Position numbers and translations under genes: made by a program. The notes below the pieces were generated by a model, which searched no databases, had not been told where the DNA came from, and saw only the letters and a list, made by a program, of their open reading frames with translations. DNA of 56,895 bases, taken from NCBI GenBank assembly GCA_025454525.1, contig JALOOG010000015.1:1-56895 (forward strand), read 5' to 3'. The stretch comes from Anaerolineae bacterium. Its GTDB lineage: Bacteria > Chloroflexota > Anaerolineae > Aggregatilineales > Phototrophicaceae. Positions 18,308 through 27,443 of this stretch are shown piece by piece (position 1 is the first letter of the stretch; every line of letters starts with the position of its first letter).

Positions 18308-20661
18308 AAAAAGACGTGATGGAACCACCATACATTAGTGCGGATGCGATCCGCACCACTTTAGACGACTTGTTAAATACCACCACTCGCCGGGGACGAA
18401 GCCCGTTAGATGCGCTGACGCTCGTTGATGAATTTTTGAGTGATCCCAGTTTGCCGCGGATGGAAAATTCGCGCGTGTTTGCGATCAACTCGATCCTGCT
18501 AAACTTGATTACACAAGAATTTAAAGAACAGCGACGTATCCATCGGCTGTCTACGTTAGAAGATAACGCGACGCGCCAGCAACATATCGAAACGATTAAG
18601 CAGGACGCGATTGTCAATTCACCTAACTTAATTGCTTGGTCATTGCTGTACTATCACTATGTGGAGGTGGATGTCGATATTTCGCTTGAGTTGTTCGCGG
18701 ATTGTGTCAGTGTTGATCCGCGCACGATTCGCCGCCGATTGATCTATGCGTTGGAGACACTCACCAATAAAGTGATCGAAGCGGAATGGAATATCCGCAA
18801 AAAAATCCAACGTCAATTGTTGTTGGCGAATTTACCCACGATGCAAAAAACGCTATTGTTCGGACGAGAATATGCATTTGAGGAAATGCAAAAACTTTTT
18901 GAGAGTGATCTCCCTAAACATATCTTGGTCACGGGGGCAACGGGTAACGGTAAAACCGTGTTTGTGCAGGAATTTTTACGACAACAGATCATGGGCGGTG
19001 CGAAAAAGCCAATTGAAGCCTTGGTCTGGTTAAAATCCCCAGGATCACTGCAAGAGATCGAGTCCCAAATTCGGAGTCGGTTACTCACTAAGGAGAATCA
19101 GCTTAAGTTACAGCAATATTTTTTGCATTATACAACGATTATCGTCATTGATGATCCGGCAACGATGAAGATGAACGAATGGGATCATTTGTTAGGGTTG
19201 TTAAGTGCGGCGACGGTGTTTGTGATCCATGAGACCCATATCGCACTCACAAAACCGATCGTTACACTGAAGATGCGTGAATTGGATGAAGCCGAGACAT
19301 TCGCGTACCTAGACTCCTTGCCGTATATTGCGGATACCGGTGTTGATCTGGCTAACCAACTTCATTTAATCCGTGAATTGGTCGGTGGTAATCCGTTGGC
19401 TTTACGGCTGACCTATGAATCGCTGTTAAATGACGCAAATCCGTTTACGGTGCGAACGACGATTACCGATATTTTCTCACATCTGTTTGTTAACCAGACA
19501 GAACAGGCTAAACAGGCTTGGGTGACGATGTTATTGTTGCCCGCAGAAGGGTTTGATCTGAATTGGTGTTATCGGGTTTGGCCGGAATTATCCCACCACG
19601 GTATCACGGCGCTGACCAAACAACACATCATGGTCATGACAGACGAACATCAGGCGGTTTTGCAATCAGTCGCACGCACAATCGCGATCGAATACGTGCG
19701 AAAAGATCAGGACTTACAAAGCTTTTTACAGACTCAATTGAGTCTGCTTATCGCCTTTATCGAACACGCTCCCCACGAGGGTATTTCGGTGATGGAATGG
19801 TTGTTATATACCGAATATCCTGATCTTCCCTATGAAGTTGGCGTTGCTTGGATTCGTTATTTGATTCCCTTGCAAAAAAATAACTACGGTCGATGGTTGA
19901 CGATCCTTGAGAAAACAAAAAACCGGACGGAATTGGATTTTCAGATCGAATATGGCAGTGTGTTATGGCGGACGCATCGATGGCAAGCGGCGCAACAGGT
20001 GTTGGAACACACGATCTTTGAGGCCGGTAAAAGTGGCAGATTTGAACAACAAGCGCGGGCGATGCTTGAATTGGCAACCTTATTCCGGTATTGGAATGCC
20101 CTAGATAAAGCGAATGCATTGCTACAATCGGCTTTAGACATCGCGCAGCGATTTAAAGATAACACGCTTGAACGTCATATCGCGTTAGAATTTGCCCAAA
20201 TCGCACTTCAACAACGCGATGGAACGCTTGCCTTAGAATACTTGACCAACACAACCCCTAGTCCGAAAGGATGGATGTTGACGGCAGAAGCGTATCTGCT
20301 ATTAGAAAAGCCTAGCGAAGCATTGGCAGCGGCGGACAAAACCAGAAGGTTTTTTGAAAATGACAAGCTCAACCTTGCCTTGAACCAGATGATTACGGGG
20401 CGAGCCTATATGCAGAAAAATAACGATGAACTTGCGCTGGATTTTATGTTACGCGCAATCACCTTGCTTGAAACGTTACAATATCCGTTGGTGTTGGCGC
20501 GAGCTTGGGTTAACTATGCGGTGTTGTTATCGAAACGCGAAAGCTATGAGAAGGCTTATGAGTTTTTGCTGAAGGCGGAAAAAGTACAAACGGAACTTCA
20601 TGATGTCTATGGTTTAGCGCTTACCCGTCATAACCGGGCGATTGTGAATATGGATCGTTGA
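18301..20661 (+). CDS. STAND-type P-loop NTPase with TPR-like C-terminus
   Basis: The 786-residue protein has an N-terminal helical region with a possible HTH (DPRTIRRRL near 140). An NB-ARC-like NTPase follows, with Walker A GATGNGKT near 211-218 and Walker B TTIIVIDD near 277-284. A long helical TPR-like array occupies the C-terminal half (from ~510). STAND proteins act as ligand-triggered switches. No effector enzyme domain is visible, so the N-terminal region or a partner would give the output. It overlaps the unknown upstream gene by 7 nt, implying a joint role. Confidence 0.8.
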   Translation: MVKKDVMEPPYISADAIRTTLDDLLNTTTRRGRSPLDALTLVDEFLSDPSLPRMENSRVFAINSILLNLITQEFKEQRRIHRLSTLEDNATRQQHIETIKQDAIVNSPNLIAWSLLYYHYVEVDVDISLELFADCVSVDPRTIRRRLIYALETLTNKVIEAEWNIRKKIQRQLLLANLPTMQKTLLFGREYAFEEMQKLFESDLPKHILVTGATGNGKTVFVQEFLRQQIMGGAKKPIEALVWLKSPGSLQEIESQIRSRLLTKENQLKLQQYFLHYTTIIVIDDPATMKMNEWDHLLGLLSAATVFVIHETHIALTKPIVTLKMRELDEAETFAYLDSLPYIADTGVDLANQLHLIRELVGGNPLALRLTYESLLNDANPFTVRTTITDIFSHLFVNQTEQAKQAWVTMLLLPAEGFDLNWCYRVWPELSHHGITALTKQHIMVMTDEHQAVLQSVARTIAIEYVRKDQDLQSFLQTQLSLLIAFIEHAPHEGISVMEWLLYTEYPDLPYEVGVAWIRYLIPLQKNNYGRWLTILEKTKNRTELDFQIEYGSVLWRTHRWQAAQQVLEHTIFEAGKSGRFEQQARAMLELATLFRYWNALDKANALLQSALDIAQRFKDNTLERHIALEFAQIALQQRDGTLALEYLTNTTPSPKGWMLTAEAYLLLEKPSEALAAADKTRRFFENDKLNLALNQMITGRAYMQKNNDELALDFMLRAITLLETLQYPLVLARAWVNYAVLLSKRESYEKAYEFLLKAEKVQTELHDVYGLALTRHNRAIVNMDR

Positions 20662-20718
20662 TCGTCTTCAAAATTCGGCTAAAATGCGCTTTTTGCCTAT
20701 TTAGGAATGAGTATAGGT

Positions 20719-21732
20719 ATGGAAACACAAAGGAAACGGGTGCTTTCTGGGATTCAACCTTCTGGAAATTTAACCCTTGGAAATTACATTGGTGCTTTGC
20801 GGCAATGGGTAGCGGAACAAGCGGTTTATCAGTGTTATTTTTGTGTGGTAGATCTGCACGCAATCACCGTCCCACAAGACCCGGCTGAATTACGTCAAAA
20901 AACGCGGGAAGTGGCAGCGCTCTATCTCGCGGCGGGGATCGATCCAGAACGTTCGACGATCTTTATCCAATCGCATGTCTCAGCGCACGCGGAGTTAGGT
21001 TGGATGCTAACTTGTTTAGCCCCGCTGGGTTGGTTGTATCGCATGACCCAGTTTAAAGACAAATCAGCTAAACAACAACAAGAGTCGGTTGGCGCGGGAT
21101 TGCTCAACTATCCGACGCTTATGGCGGCTGATATTCTGTTGTATCAGGCGCACGCTGTCCCGGTGGGTGATGATCAACGGCAACACTTGGAATTTACCCG
21201 CGATCTGGCCCAACGGTTTAATCATCATTACGGTGAGACCTTTGTGATTCCAGAAGTGATGATCCCAAAAGCCGGCGCACGCATTATGGGTTTGGATAAT
21301 CCCAATGCGAAGATGAGCAAAAGTGAAGCTTCTGAATATCACGCGATCTATTTGACCGAGACTCCTGAACAATCGAAGAAAAAATTGATGCGGGCTGTCA
21401 CCGACTCGTTTGCAGAGATTCGCTTTAGTGATGAGCCGGAACGGGCCGGAGTTAATAACTTGTTGACGATCTATGAAGCGTTGAGCGGACAAACGCACGA
21501 TGCGATCGAAGCTCAATTTGTCGGAAAAGGCTATGGGGATCTGAAAAAAGCGGTCGCCGAAGTGGTGAATGAGACTTTAAACCCGATGCGATCACATTAC
21601 CAAAAATTGACCCAAGACGCGGGTTACTTAGATGGGATCTTAGCAAGCGGTGCGGAACGCGCACGAGAACGGGCTGAACAAACGCTTGATCTGGTGCGGG
21701 AGCGAATGGGGTTTACGATACCTAAGCGCTAA
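20719..21732 (+). CDS. trpS: Tryptophan--tRNA ligase
   Basis: TrpS charges tRNA-Trp. Class I synthetase motifs are present: a HIGH equivalent in PSGNLTLGNYIGA near residues 12-24 and KMSKS near 197, with the conserved GDDQRQH segment between. The length (~338 residues) is normal. Two ATGs compete: 20707 directly abuts AGGA, too close for good initiation, so I prefer 20719, which lies 12 nt behind AGGA. It follows the STAND gene by under 60 nt. Confidence 0.95.
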   Translation: METQRKRVLSGIQPSGNLTLGNYIGALRQWVAEQAVYQCYFCVVDLHAITVPQDPAELRQKTREVAALYLAAGIDPERSTIFIQSHVSAHAELGWMLTCLAPLGWLYRMTQFKDKSAKQQQESVGAGLLNYPTLMAADILLYQAHAVPVGDDQRQHLEFTRDLAQRFNHHYGETFVIPEVMIPKAGARIMGLDNPNAKMSKSEASEYHAIYLTETPEQSKKKLMRAVTDSFAEIRFSDEPERAGVNNLLTIYEALSGQTHDAIEAQFVGKGYGDLKKAVAEVVNETLNPMRSHYQKLTQDAGYLDGILASGAERARERAEQTLDLVRERMGFTIPKR

Positions 21733-21802
21733 TTAAATGTGAGGTATGTTTTCCTCACCCTTGACCCCCCTGAAAATCGCGTGTACTATGTTTATAGTCT
21801 CT

Positions 21803-21875
21803 GCTCCATTCGTCTAGGGGCCTAGGACGTAGCCCTCTCAAGGCTAAAACACGGGTTCGAAACCCGTATGGAGCA
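21803..21875 (+). tRNA. tRNA-Glu (anticodon CTC)
   Basis: A full cloverleaf can be drawn: 7-bp acceptor stem GCTCCAT/ATGGAGC, anticodon stem TAGCC/GGCTA with loop CTCTCAA giving anticodon CTC, and T-arm ACGGG-TTCGAAA-CCCGT. CCA is not encoded. It lies downstream of trpS and is followed by a terminator. Confidence 0.95.
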
Positions 21876-21905
21876 AAAAAAGCCGCTAATCAGCGGCTTT
21901 TTTTA
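21876..21905. terminator. Bidirectional terminator after tRNA-Glu
   Basis: AAAAAAGCCGCT and AGCGGCTTTTTT flank a 4-nt loop (AATC), giving a strong hairpin with a T-tract in both directions. It serves tRNA-Glu and the convergent Rieske gene. Confidence 0.9.
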
Positions 21906-22808
21906 TCTCTGTAATTGTTGTTCTGGTGTTACCCGTATCTCAATTTGTGAGCGGATCACCCGGACTTGATAGGTCGGTTGACGATAGGTAGAAGGCCCAT
22001 GTACCACCGATCCGTCTCGTAAATTAAAGACTGAATCGTGCCATGGACACTGCACACACTCGCCCTTGAATGTGCCGCGTTCAAGTGGGCCGCCTGCATG
22101 GCTACAAACCGCGCCAATCGCATAGATCCCGCCGTCCTCGCGATAAACGAGAATTGCTTGATCGTTGATCATGACTCGCTTTGATTGTCCTGCGCTTAGC
22201 GAGTCCGCGGGTAAAACGGCTGTCCAACCTTCTGGTTTCGGTGTAGTGGGCGCGTGATTCACACCCACCCGAAAACGATAGACCAATTCTCCGCCTAACC
22301 ATGCTGAAAAGGCTAACCCGCTAAACGCGATCAACGAAAATCCGATCCCTTGACCACGCTCTCCCCGTTCACGCGCTCGAAGCGATAATATATACAATGC
22401 TAAACCGATTGAATTGATTGCGGCGTGAATTAGGCCAAAGGAAGCAGCCTCTTTTTTAATGGTGGAGTAATCGGTCATGCCAGCCAGCGCGGTGGGAACC
22501 GCGGAGACCGTGCCGATTTTGGTGAGGGTGTCCGCCATATCTTGATGACGCGGTGAACGAGTAAACAAGGAAAGCACATCAAAGACCGTGCCTAACAACC
22601 ATGATCCGATCGTGAGGTCGGTTAAGATCGGGTGCAAAGGATGGCCGATCCAAACGCCATGTAAAAAGTCCGCGATCCGACGCAATGGTGTACCGCCTGC
22701 TAAAATCCACCGATGGATAGTGGATTTTAAGGTGTGTGCGGTGGATGCGATTCCGGGAATGGTATCCAGAATTTTGTGGATGTGGTCGAATAGGACACTG
22801 AGTTTCAT
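21903..22808 (-). CDS. DUF2231 membrane protein fused to a Rieske [2Fe-2S] domain
   Basis: The N-terminal ~190 residues form a DUF2231-like membrane domain with about four helices and a GHPLHPILTDLTIGSW motif near 55-70. The C-terminal ~100 residues are a Rieske domain with both cluster motifs, CSHAGG (~232-237) and CPWHDSVF (~252-259), giving two Cys and two His ligands. It is probably a membrane-bound electron-transfer protein. TAGGAGCC lies before the ATG. The upstream CofC-like gene ends 9 nt earlier, so they form an operon. Confidence 0.9.
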   Translation of the reverse strand: MKLSVLFDHIHKILDTIPGIASTAHTLKSTIHRWILAGGTPLRRIADFLHGVWIGHPLHPILTDLTIGSWLLGTVFDVLSLFTRSPRHQDMADTLTKIGTVSAVPTALAGMTDYSTIKKEAASFGLIHAAINSIGLALYILSLRARERGERGQGIGFSLIAFSGLAFSAWLGGELVYRFRVGVNHAPTTPKPEGWTAVLPADSLSAGQSKRVMINDQAILVYREDGGIYAIGAVCSHAGGPLERGTFKGECVQCPWHDSVFNLRDGSVVHGPSTYRQPTYQVRVIRSQIEIRVTPEQQLQR

Positions 22809-22817
22809 GATCGGCTC

Positions 22818-23351
22818 CTAGACGGCATCAGGTAGACTTAATTCCGGGGTGTAATAGATTTTAGCGATCACCCCGGCCTCTTTGGCGGCGGCAAAATTAC
22901 GGTTAAAACTGCCTGTGCCAAAATAACAATCGGTACAAGTGGCTGGATTGATCAACAAAGCGGCGGTTTCATCGTCGATAGGATGCGGGCTTAAAGCGAT
23001 CGTCCAATCACTACGACCGAGACGCAATAATTCATCGATTTCAGTCTGAAGCACGGGTAAATCACCCGATAATAGCAGGATCGCGGTATCTTCATCATGT
23101 AACCCCTTAAAACAAGCGCTGTCGAAATTGAGGGGTTGTTGGTCATCAAAGCGTGGATCATGGATCACTTTCACACCGACATATTGACGGGCAATCACCA
23201 AGATTTTCGGATCACGGCTGATCACAGCAACTTGTCGGAATTGAAAATCATGCAAGAGGGTCGTTAAATTGCTACGAAGCAGTTGTAAAGCAGCGGCTTG
23301 CTCCCGCCGATCATTGGATTGTCTAATGTGCAGAATGGCCCATATGTTCAT
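22818..23351 (-). CDS. CofC/FbiD-like nucleotidyltransferase
   Basis: The 177-residue protein resembles 2-phospho-L-lactate / phosphoenolpyruvate guanylyltransferases of coenzyme F420 synthesis. It has an LLSGDLPVLQTEID segment near 93-106, the equivalent of the CofC metal-binding Asp, and GTGSFNRNFAAAKEAG near 143-158. It is somewhat short, with a divergent N-terminus lacking the clear nucleotide-binding GRAKSRL-type start, so activity is uncertain. AGAGG lies before the ATG. No other F420 gene is in this window. A more general GT-A nucleotidyltransferase role is the alternative. Confidence 0.65.
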   Translation of the reverse strand: MNIWAILHIRQSNDRREQAAALQLLRSNLTTLLHDFQFRQVAVISRDPKILVIARQYVGVKVIHDPRFDDQQPLNFDSACFKGLHDEDTAILLLSGDLPVLQTEIDELLRLGRSDWTIALSPHPIDDETAALLINPATCTDCYFGTGSFNRNFAAAKEAGVIAKIYYTPELSLPDAV

Positions 23352-23455
23352 CTTTAACCTCTTTCGTTATACACTTAGACAGAATAGCTTCCCAAAATAA
23401 TCTACCCGTGAGAGAATAATGAAATTACAATCGCTATGAATGAGAGGTCAGTTAG

Positions 23456-24367
23456 ATGAATCCGGTTTATTCTGCTTATTTCGCCGATCCGTTTGTTTTG
23501 CGTCATGAGGGTGCCTATTATGCGTATGGGACTGCACCTGCATCAATGGAAGGCGCGCAATTTCCGATCTTATATTCGCAAGACTTACATCAATGGGAGC
23601 AGGTGGGATGGGCATTACAACCTCGTCGTGGCCGTGAATTTTGGGCCCCGGAAGTGGCGTATCATGCAGGAAAATTTTATCTGTATTACTCTACAAGTGG
23701 CGTAGAAGGCCAAGATCATCAGTTATATGTGGCGGTCAGCGATACCCCCACGGGGGTATTTCAAGAGATGGGACAAGCCCTTGTTCCCGATGAACCGTTT
23801 ACCATTGACGCACATCCCTTTCAAGACAGGGATGGTCAATGGTACTTATACTATTGTAAAGACTTTTTGACACTAGATGATGATCATCGCGTGGGGACGG
23901 GGATCGTCGTGGATCGTCTGATTGATATGACTCGTTTGGCAGGTGAACCAAGCTTGGTGGTGCGGCCGTATGCAGATTGGCAATTGTTTCGTGCGGCGCG
24001 GTCTATGTACGGTGGGATCTACGATTGGCACACGGTAGAAGGTGCGGCTGTGTTGCATCATGAGGGACGCTATTATTGTTTTTACAGCGGCGGTGCGTGG
24101 GAATTGGAGAATTATGGTGTGGCGTATGTGATTGCGGATCATCCAATGGGGCCCTATCAGCGCCCTGATCCGGCGGATGTGCCGATTCTCAAGACGATTC
24201 CGGGGCTACAAATTGGGCCGGGACATAATTCGTTTACGATCGCGCCAGAGGGGGGGACGGCCATCGTCTATCACGCATGGGATAGCGCGATGACCGCCCG
24301 CCGGATGTGTGTGGATCGCTTGATCTGGCAAGCGGGTAAACCGCGGTTAGCTTTGCCGTTGACGTAA
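23456..24367 (+). CDS. Glycoside hydrolase family 43-like protein
   Basis: The protein is a predicted five-bladed beta-propeller glycosidase of 303 residues. The GH43 catalytic triad can be assigned: Asp in FADPFVL near residue 11, the pKa-modulating Asp in TIDAHPF near 123, and the acid Glu in TVEGAAVLHH near 199. WAPEV and YYLYYS-type blade motifs are present. There is no signal peptide, so it should act in the cytoplasm on imported oligosaccharides such as arabino- or xylo-oligomers. Its last 21 nt overlap the convergent GH5-like gene. Confidence 0.87.
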   Translation: MNPVYSAYFADPFVLRHEGAYYAYGTAPASMEGAQFPILYSQDLHQWEQVGWALQPRRGREFWAPEVAYHAGKFYLYYSTSGVEGQDHQLYVAVSDTPTGVFQEMGQALVPDEPFTIDAHPFQDRDGQWYLYYCKDFLTLDDDHRVGTGIVVDRLIDMTRLAGEPSLVVRPYADWQLFRAARSMYGGIYDWHTVEGAAVLHHEGRYYCFYSGGAWELENYGVAYVIADHPMGPYQRPDPADVPILKTIPGLQIGPGHNSFTIAPEGGTAIVYHAWDSAMTARRMCVDRLIWQAGKPRLALPLT

Positions 24368-25756
24368 AATTAAGGCGATGTCGTCTAACTCGGATGGAAG
24401 TTCAGGGAGAGCGAAGGCCGTTTTGCCATAGGTTACTTGAGCGGTCAATTGATCGAACAGGATTCCATGTGTGGTTTCCCACAATTCGACCTGATACTCG
24501 CCATCCGTTAGGACATAAGGAATATGGACATGGACACCGCTTAAACTTGGTGGATTTTCAAGACGGGTATCGCGCAATAACCATAACAACGCGGTTTTAC
24601 CGTCGGTACAACCAGTTTTGAGAATCCCCGGTTTACCTAAGCGGAGTCCATTGATCGGACGACTGTTAAAATTTACCCAATCAACTGCGGTCGCAAAGCG
24701 GGCTAAGCCTAACAAATTTTGGCGAAATTCGGGTAATAACCAATGCGGTTGTGTGTATGGCCACCGCATTCCAGAACCCGCTCCACCTGAGATCAAATGC
24801 GCCCAACTGAGATGATGGTGATATTTTTGATCGAGCGTAAGATCGCTGATCCATTGATCAATCGGGCCGGATTCGGTGTCTAAGTATGGGCGAGTACGAT
24901 GAATCGCTTGTAATGAGAGTTGTACCCCATCGATCATTTCCTCCGCGCCTTCAATGGCATCAATCGGGGCGCGGATGCCAAGTCCGACGTAGAGATGCGT
25001 ATTTGCAAAATCAAGTTCTGGGTGATTGTAGATCACATTGCCTAATTTGCCGGAGGGCGTGGCACTAGCAGATGAGACGGTGAGCATGTGAGTACGTCCC
25101 CACGTCTTGACTTCAAGTTGACGGACAAAGGTCGCCATTTCGGTAATGTAAGCTTCGATTTCTTCGGGAGTCGCGCCCCAATAGAGTTCAATCTCGTTCA
25201 TCAGATCCCATGCGAGGATATTGGGTGATCCGCCCCAACGTTTGATCACAAATTCCCAGCGCTGTTTGTGGGCAGCGATGCTGTCGGGTGAAGTTAACCA
25301 ATCGTGTTTGTGTTCAACCACGCGCTGATAAGAATAATTGGCCCAATGATGGACTTGCCAAAAAGTATCATAGGGAGTTAGTAGTAAATAAAGCCCATGG
25401 CGTTCGGCTAAATGGATAAATTCATCCCAAAAACGCACAACATTCGGAGAAAACTCCCCCGGTGCGGTCTCTAAGTAACCGGCTTCAAATTGGGCGTATT
25501 CCAACATGATCCGACTGGTGTTGATGCCATGTGCGCGTAAATCTTTGATGTAGGCTTCCGTTTGTGCTGTGGAGGATGACTCTAATAACTCGACCAGACC
25601 TGGCCAAGTGATCGCATCGTTATGCCCGATGATCACAAAACCTTGTGCGATCTCATCTTGGAAGTAACGCCCGTTGGGTGCGACGGAAATATAGCCCTGA
25701 TATTGCGGTAAAACGATGGTTGATTGACTGGGTAAAGATAAAGAAGAAGGTAACAT
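24347..25756 (-). CDS. GH5/cellulase-superfamily glycoside hydrolase
   Basis: The 469-residue TIM-barrel glycosidase (clan GH-A) has the acid/base Glu in WDLMNEIE near 195-200 and the likely nucleophile Glu in YLDTESGP near 300. It has no clear signal peptide. The C-terminal ~90 residues look like a beta-sandwich. Substrate specificity (mannan, glucan or other) cannot be told. GAGGA precedes the ATG. A promoter and a dyad lie just upstream. Together with the convergent GH43 gene it suggests intracellular breakdown of plant-type polysaccharide fragments. Confidence 0.82.
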   Translation of the reverse strand: MLPSSLSLPSQSTIVLPQYQGYISVAPNGRYFQDEIAQGFVIIGHNDAITWPGLVELLESSSTAQTEAYIKDLRAHGINTSRIMLEYAQFEAGYLETAPGEFSPNVVRFWDEFIHLAERHGLYLLLTPYDTFWQVHHWANYSYQRVVEHKHDWLTSPDSIAAHKQRWEFVIKRWGGSPNILAWDLMNEIELYWGATPEEIEAYITEMATFVRQLEVKTWGRTHMLTVSSASATPSGKLGNVIYNHPELDFANTHLYVGLGIRAPIDAIEGAEEMIDGVQLSLQAIHRTRPYLDTESGPIDQWISDLTLDQKYHHHLSWAHLISGGAGSGMRWPYTQPHWLLPEFRQNLLGLARFATAVDWVNFNSRPINGLRLGKPGILKTGCTDGKTALLWLLRDTRLENPPSLSGVHVHIPYVLTDGEYQVELWETTHGILFDQLTAQVTYGKTAFALPELPSELDDIALILRQRQS

Positions 25757-25770
25757 AAAGTCGTTTCCTC

Positions 25771-25826
25771 ACACACGTAAAATCGTGTGTCATCCAAACA
25801 TAACGCTATGTTACAATCGTTTGCAA
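25771..25826 (-). promoter_or_regulatory. Putative promoter and operator dyad of the GH5-like gene
   Basis: Reading leftward, TTGCAA (25821-25826) and TATGTT (25797-25802) are 18 nt apart. Just downstream, near the expected transcription start, ACACACG and CGTGTGT flank TAAAAT (25771-25790), a perfect 7-bp-arm dyad. The placement fits a repressor operator or a leader hairpin. Confidence 0.4.
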
Positions 25827-25860
25827 CTTAAGAAAAGAGGGAATTTATTAAGGTTTCAAT

Positions 25861-25884
25861 GCCGGAGAAAACAGTTTCTCCGGC
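25861..25884. terminator. Strong hairpin after the UGM-like gene
   Basis: GCCGGAGAAA and TTTCTCCGGC form a perfect 10-bp stem with a 4-nt loop, 28 nt past the stop of the flavoprotein gene. There is no long T-tract on the leftward side, so it may end transcription weakly or protect the mRNA end. Confidence 0.5.
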
Positions 25885-25911
25885 GTAAAAATTTATGTTG
25901 GTCTTTGGCGG

Positions 25912-27396
25912 TCAGTCTACATAACCGTTAGCGGTTTTAACCGAGTAGGGGTAACGGCGAGAGGTGATCTGCCCATGGCCTAATGTGCCGTGGATCGTGC
26001 CGTTAACTGGGGCGGCATGGTGTGAAAAATCGTTCCATGTGACTTCGGGTTCATTGAGTAACCAACGATTCACCCATTCTACGCCTTGCATCACCGAATG
26101 ATCCATGTTGCCGATCTCATATTGCCATGCGCCAAAACGTCCCCGGCTGTAGATCTGATGATCGCTTAAATACGGTTGGATCGTGCCTAATGCGGCATTG
26201 CGATCAAGCGTTGGCACGGGATAACTGTAATCTACGTCGATCAGATAAGTGGTTTCGATCCGATCAAGATCAGCAGGTTCAATCAATCCCGTGTTTAAAA
26301 AGCCTTCGATCACCCGATCGATGATCGTGGCCTTGTCTTCTTCCTTGTGTGGGCTGTAACTGGTCTCGGAAAGCAACAGGAAGTTGTTATCCGGATCAGG
26401 GACGATGTATGGTGAATAATTCGACAAATAGGTGACGCGGTAAAAGGGCGCGTGATCCTCTGGGAAGTAAAGCCAACATTTTTCACTGGGACAAGGGCGC
26501 TGAATCCCAACTCCGACGATCAAACCACTGGAGTGATGTAAACCTTTGATCGCATCGCGCACGGTATCCGGCGGATTATCAAGGCGCGTGACCAAGAGAT
26601 CAAGCGGCATGGTGGAGAGCAGTAAGTCGTAATCAACGATCTCACCGTCGCTAAAGTGGATCTGTTTGGCATGTTGATCGATTGTGACAGCGGTCTTGTC
26701 TAAATGGAGATGATCGCGGATGTATTTCACAAAGGGTTGGTAGAGTCCCCCTGTGCCACCATACAAAGGATACTTAAATTTATTGTTGGGGCCCCAGCCT
26801 TTGTCCGCTTTATCTAAGATGATATTGCCTAAGATCCGCTCTAGATTCGGCATGGCGACTCGTTCACCTAACCAATCGCGACTCATGTGCGAGACCGGGT
26901 GCGCCCATACTTTGAAATTATAGGGTTTCATGAAGTATTTGGCGATGCCCGCGCCGAATTGTGCATCAATCAGATCATCAAAGTTTTGGGCGCGTTTGAG
27001 TGCATCCGGGTTCTTTTGCGCTTCGATCAACCCCAAAACACATTCTAAGACGATCTCTTTAGGCAGATAGCTGATGTTGTTCTGGAATGGGTATGGTACA
27101 AACCGATCCATGATCCACACCCACGCTTCACGCATGATCTCGGTATAATTATCCCCTAACAATTTGTCGACCAGATCGTCAAAATAGGGATAATGCGAAA
27201 ACATCACATGCCCGCCGATGTCATAGGTGAATCCAGCATCATCGACAAAACTGGTCGCTAAACCTCCGACGTAATTGTTACGTTCGTAGATCGCCCAATT
27301 GCGATAGCCTAGTTCTTGTAGACGATAAGCCGCTCCTAGCCCAGTGGGGCCGGCACCTAAGATCACGATCTTTTGTTCAGTATCGGTCTGATTCAT
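25912..27396 (-). CDS. UDP-galactopyranose mutase-like / amine-oxidase-family flavoprotein
   Basis: The 494-residue FAD protein has the dinucleotide-binding GAGPTGLG at 14-21, then YERNNYVGGLATS near 38-50, and FTYDIGGHVMFSH, typical of the protoporphyrinogen oxidase / UDP-galactopyranose mutase group. The GHVMFSH stretch and the length are like UGM-like sugar-cluster flavoproteins. It lies downstream of the glycosylation operon, so a role with a nucleotide sugar or lipid carrier is reasonable. It is not a canonical Glf, so the substrate is open. Confidence 0.78.
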   Translation of the reverse strand: MNQTDTEQKIVILGAGPTGLGAAYRLQELGYRNWAIYERNNYVGGLATSFVDDAGFTYDIGGHVMFSHYPYFDDLVDKLLGDNYTEIMREAWVWIMDRFVPYPFQNNISYLPKEIVLECVLGLIEAQKNPDALKRAQNFDDLIDAQFGAGIAKYFMKPYNFKVWAHPVSHMSRDWLGERVAMPNLERILGNIILDKADKGWGPNNKFKYPLYGGTGGLYQPFVKYIRDHLHLDKTAVTIDQHAKQIHFSDGEIVDYDLLLSTMPLDLLVTRLDNPPDTVRDAIKGLHHSSGLIVGVGIQRPCPSEKCWLYFPEDHAPFYRVTYLSNYSPYIVPDPDNNFLLLSETSYSPHKEEDKATIIDRVIEGFLNTGLIEPADLDRIETTYLIDVDYSYPVPTLDRNAALGTIQPYLSDHQIYSRGRFGAWQYEIGNMDHSVMQGVEWVNRWLLNEPEVTWNDFSHHAAPVNGTIHGTLGHGQITSRRYPYSVKTANGYVD

Positions 27397-27443
27397 ATGC
27401 TATTCCTTTTTGTTATAAACTTTGTAATACCGGATGGAAAAAT

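Noticed and set aside
25912-27396. Canonical UDP-galactopyranose mutase (glf)
   Set aside because: The fold and FAD motifs fit, but the length (494) and sequence differ from bacterial Glf, so only a family-level call is made.
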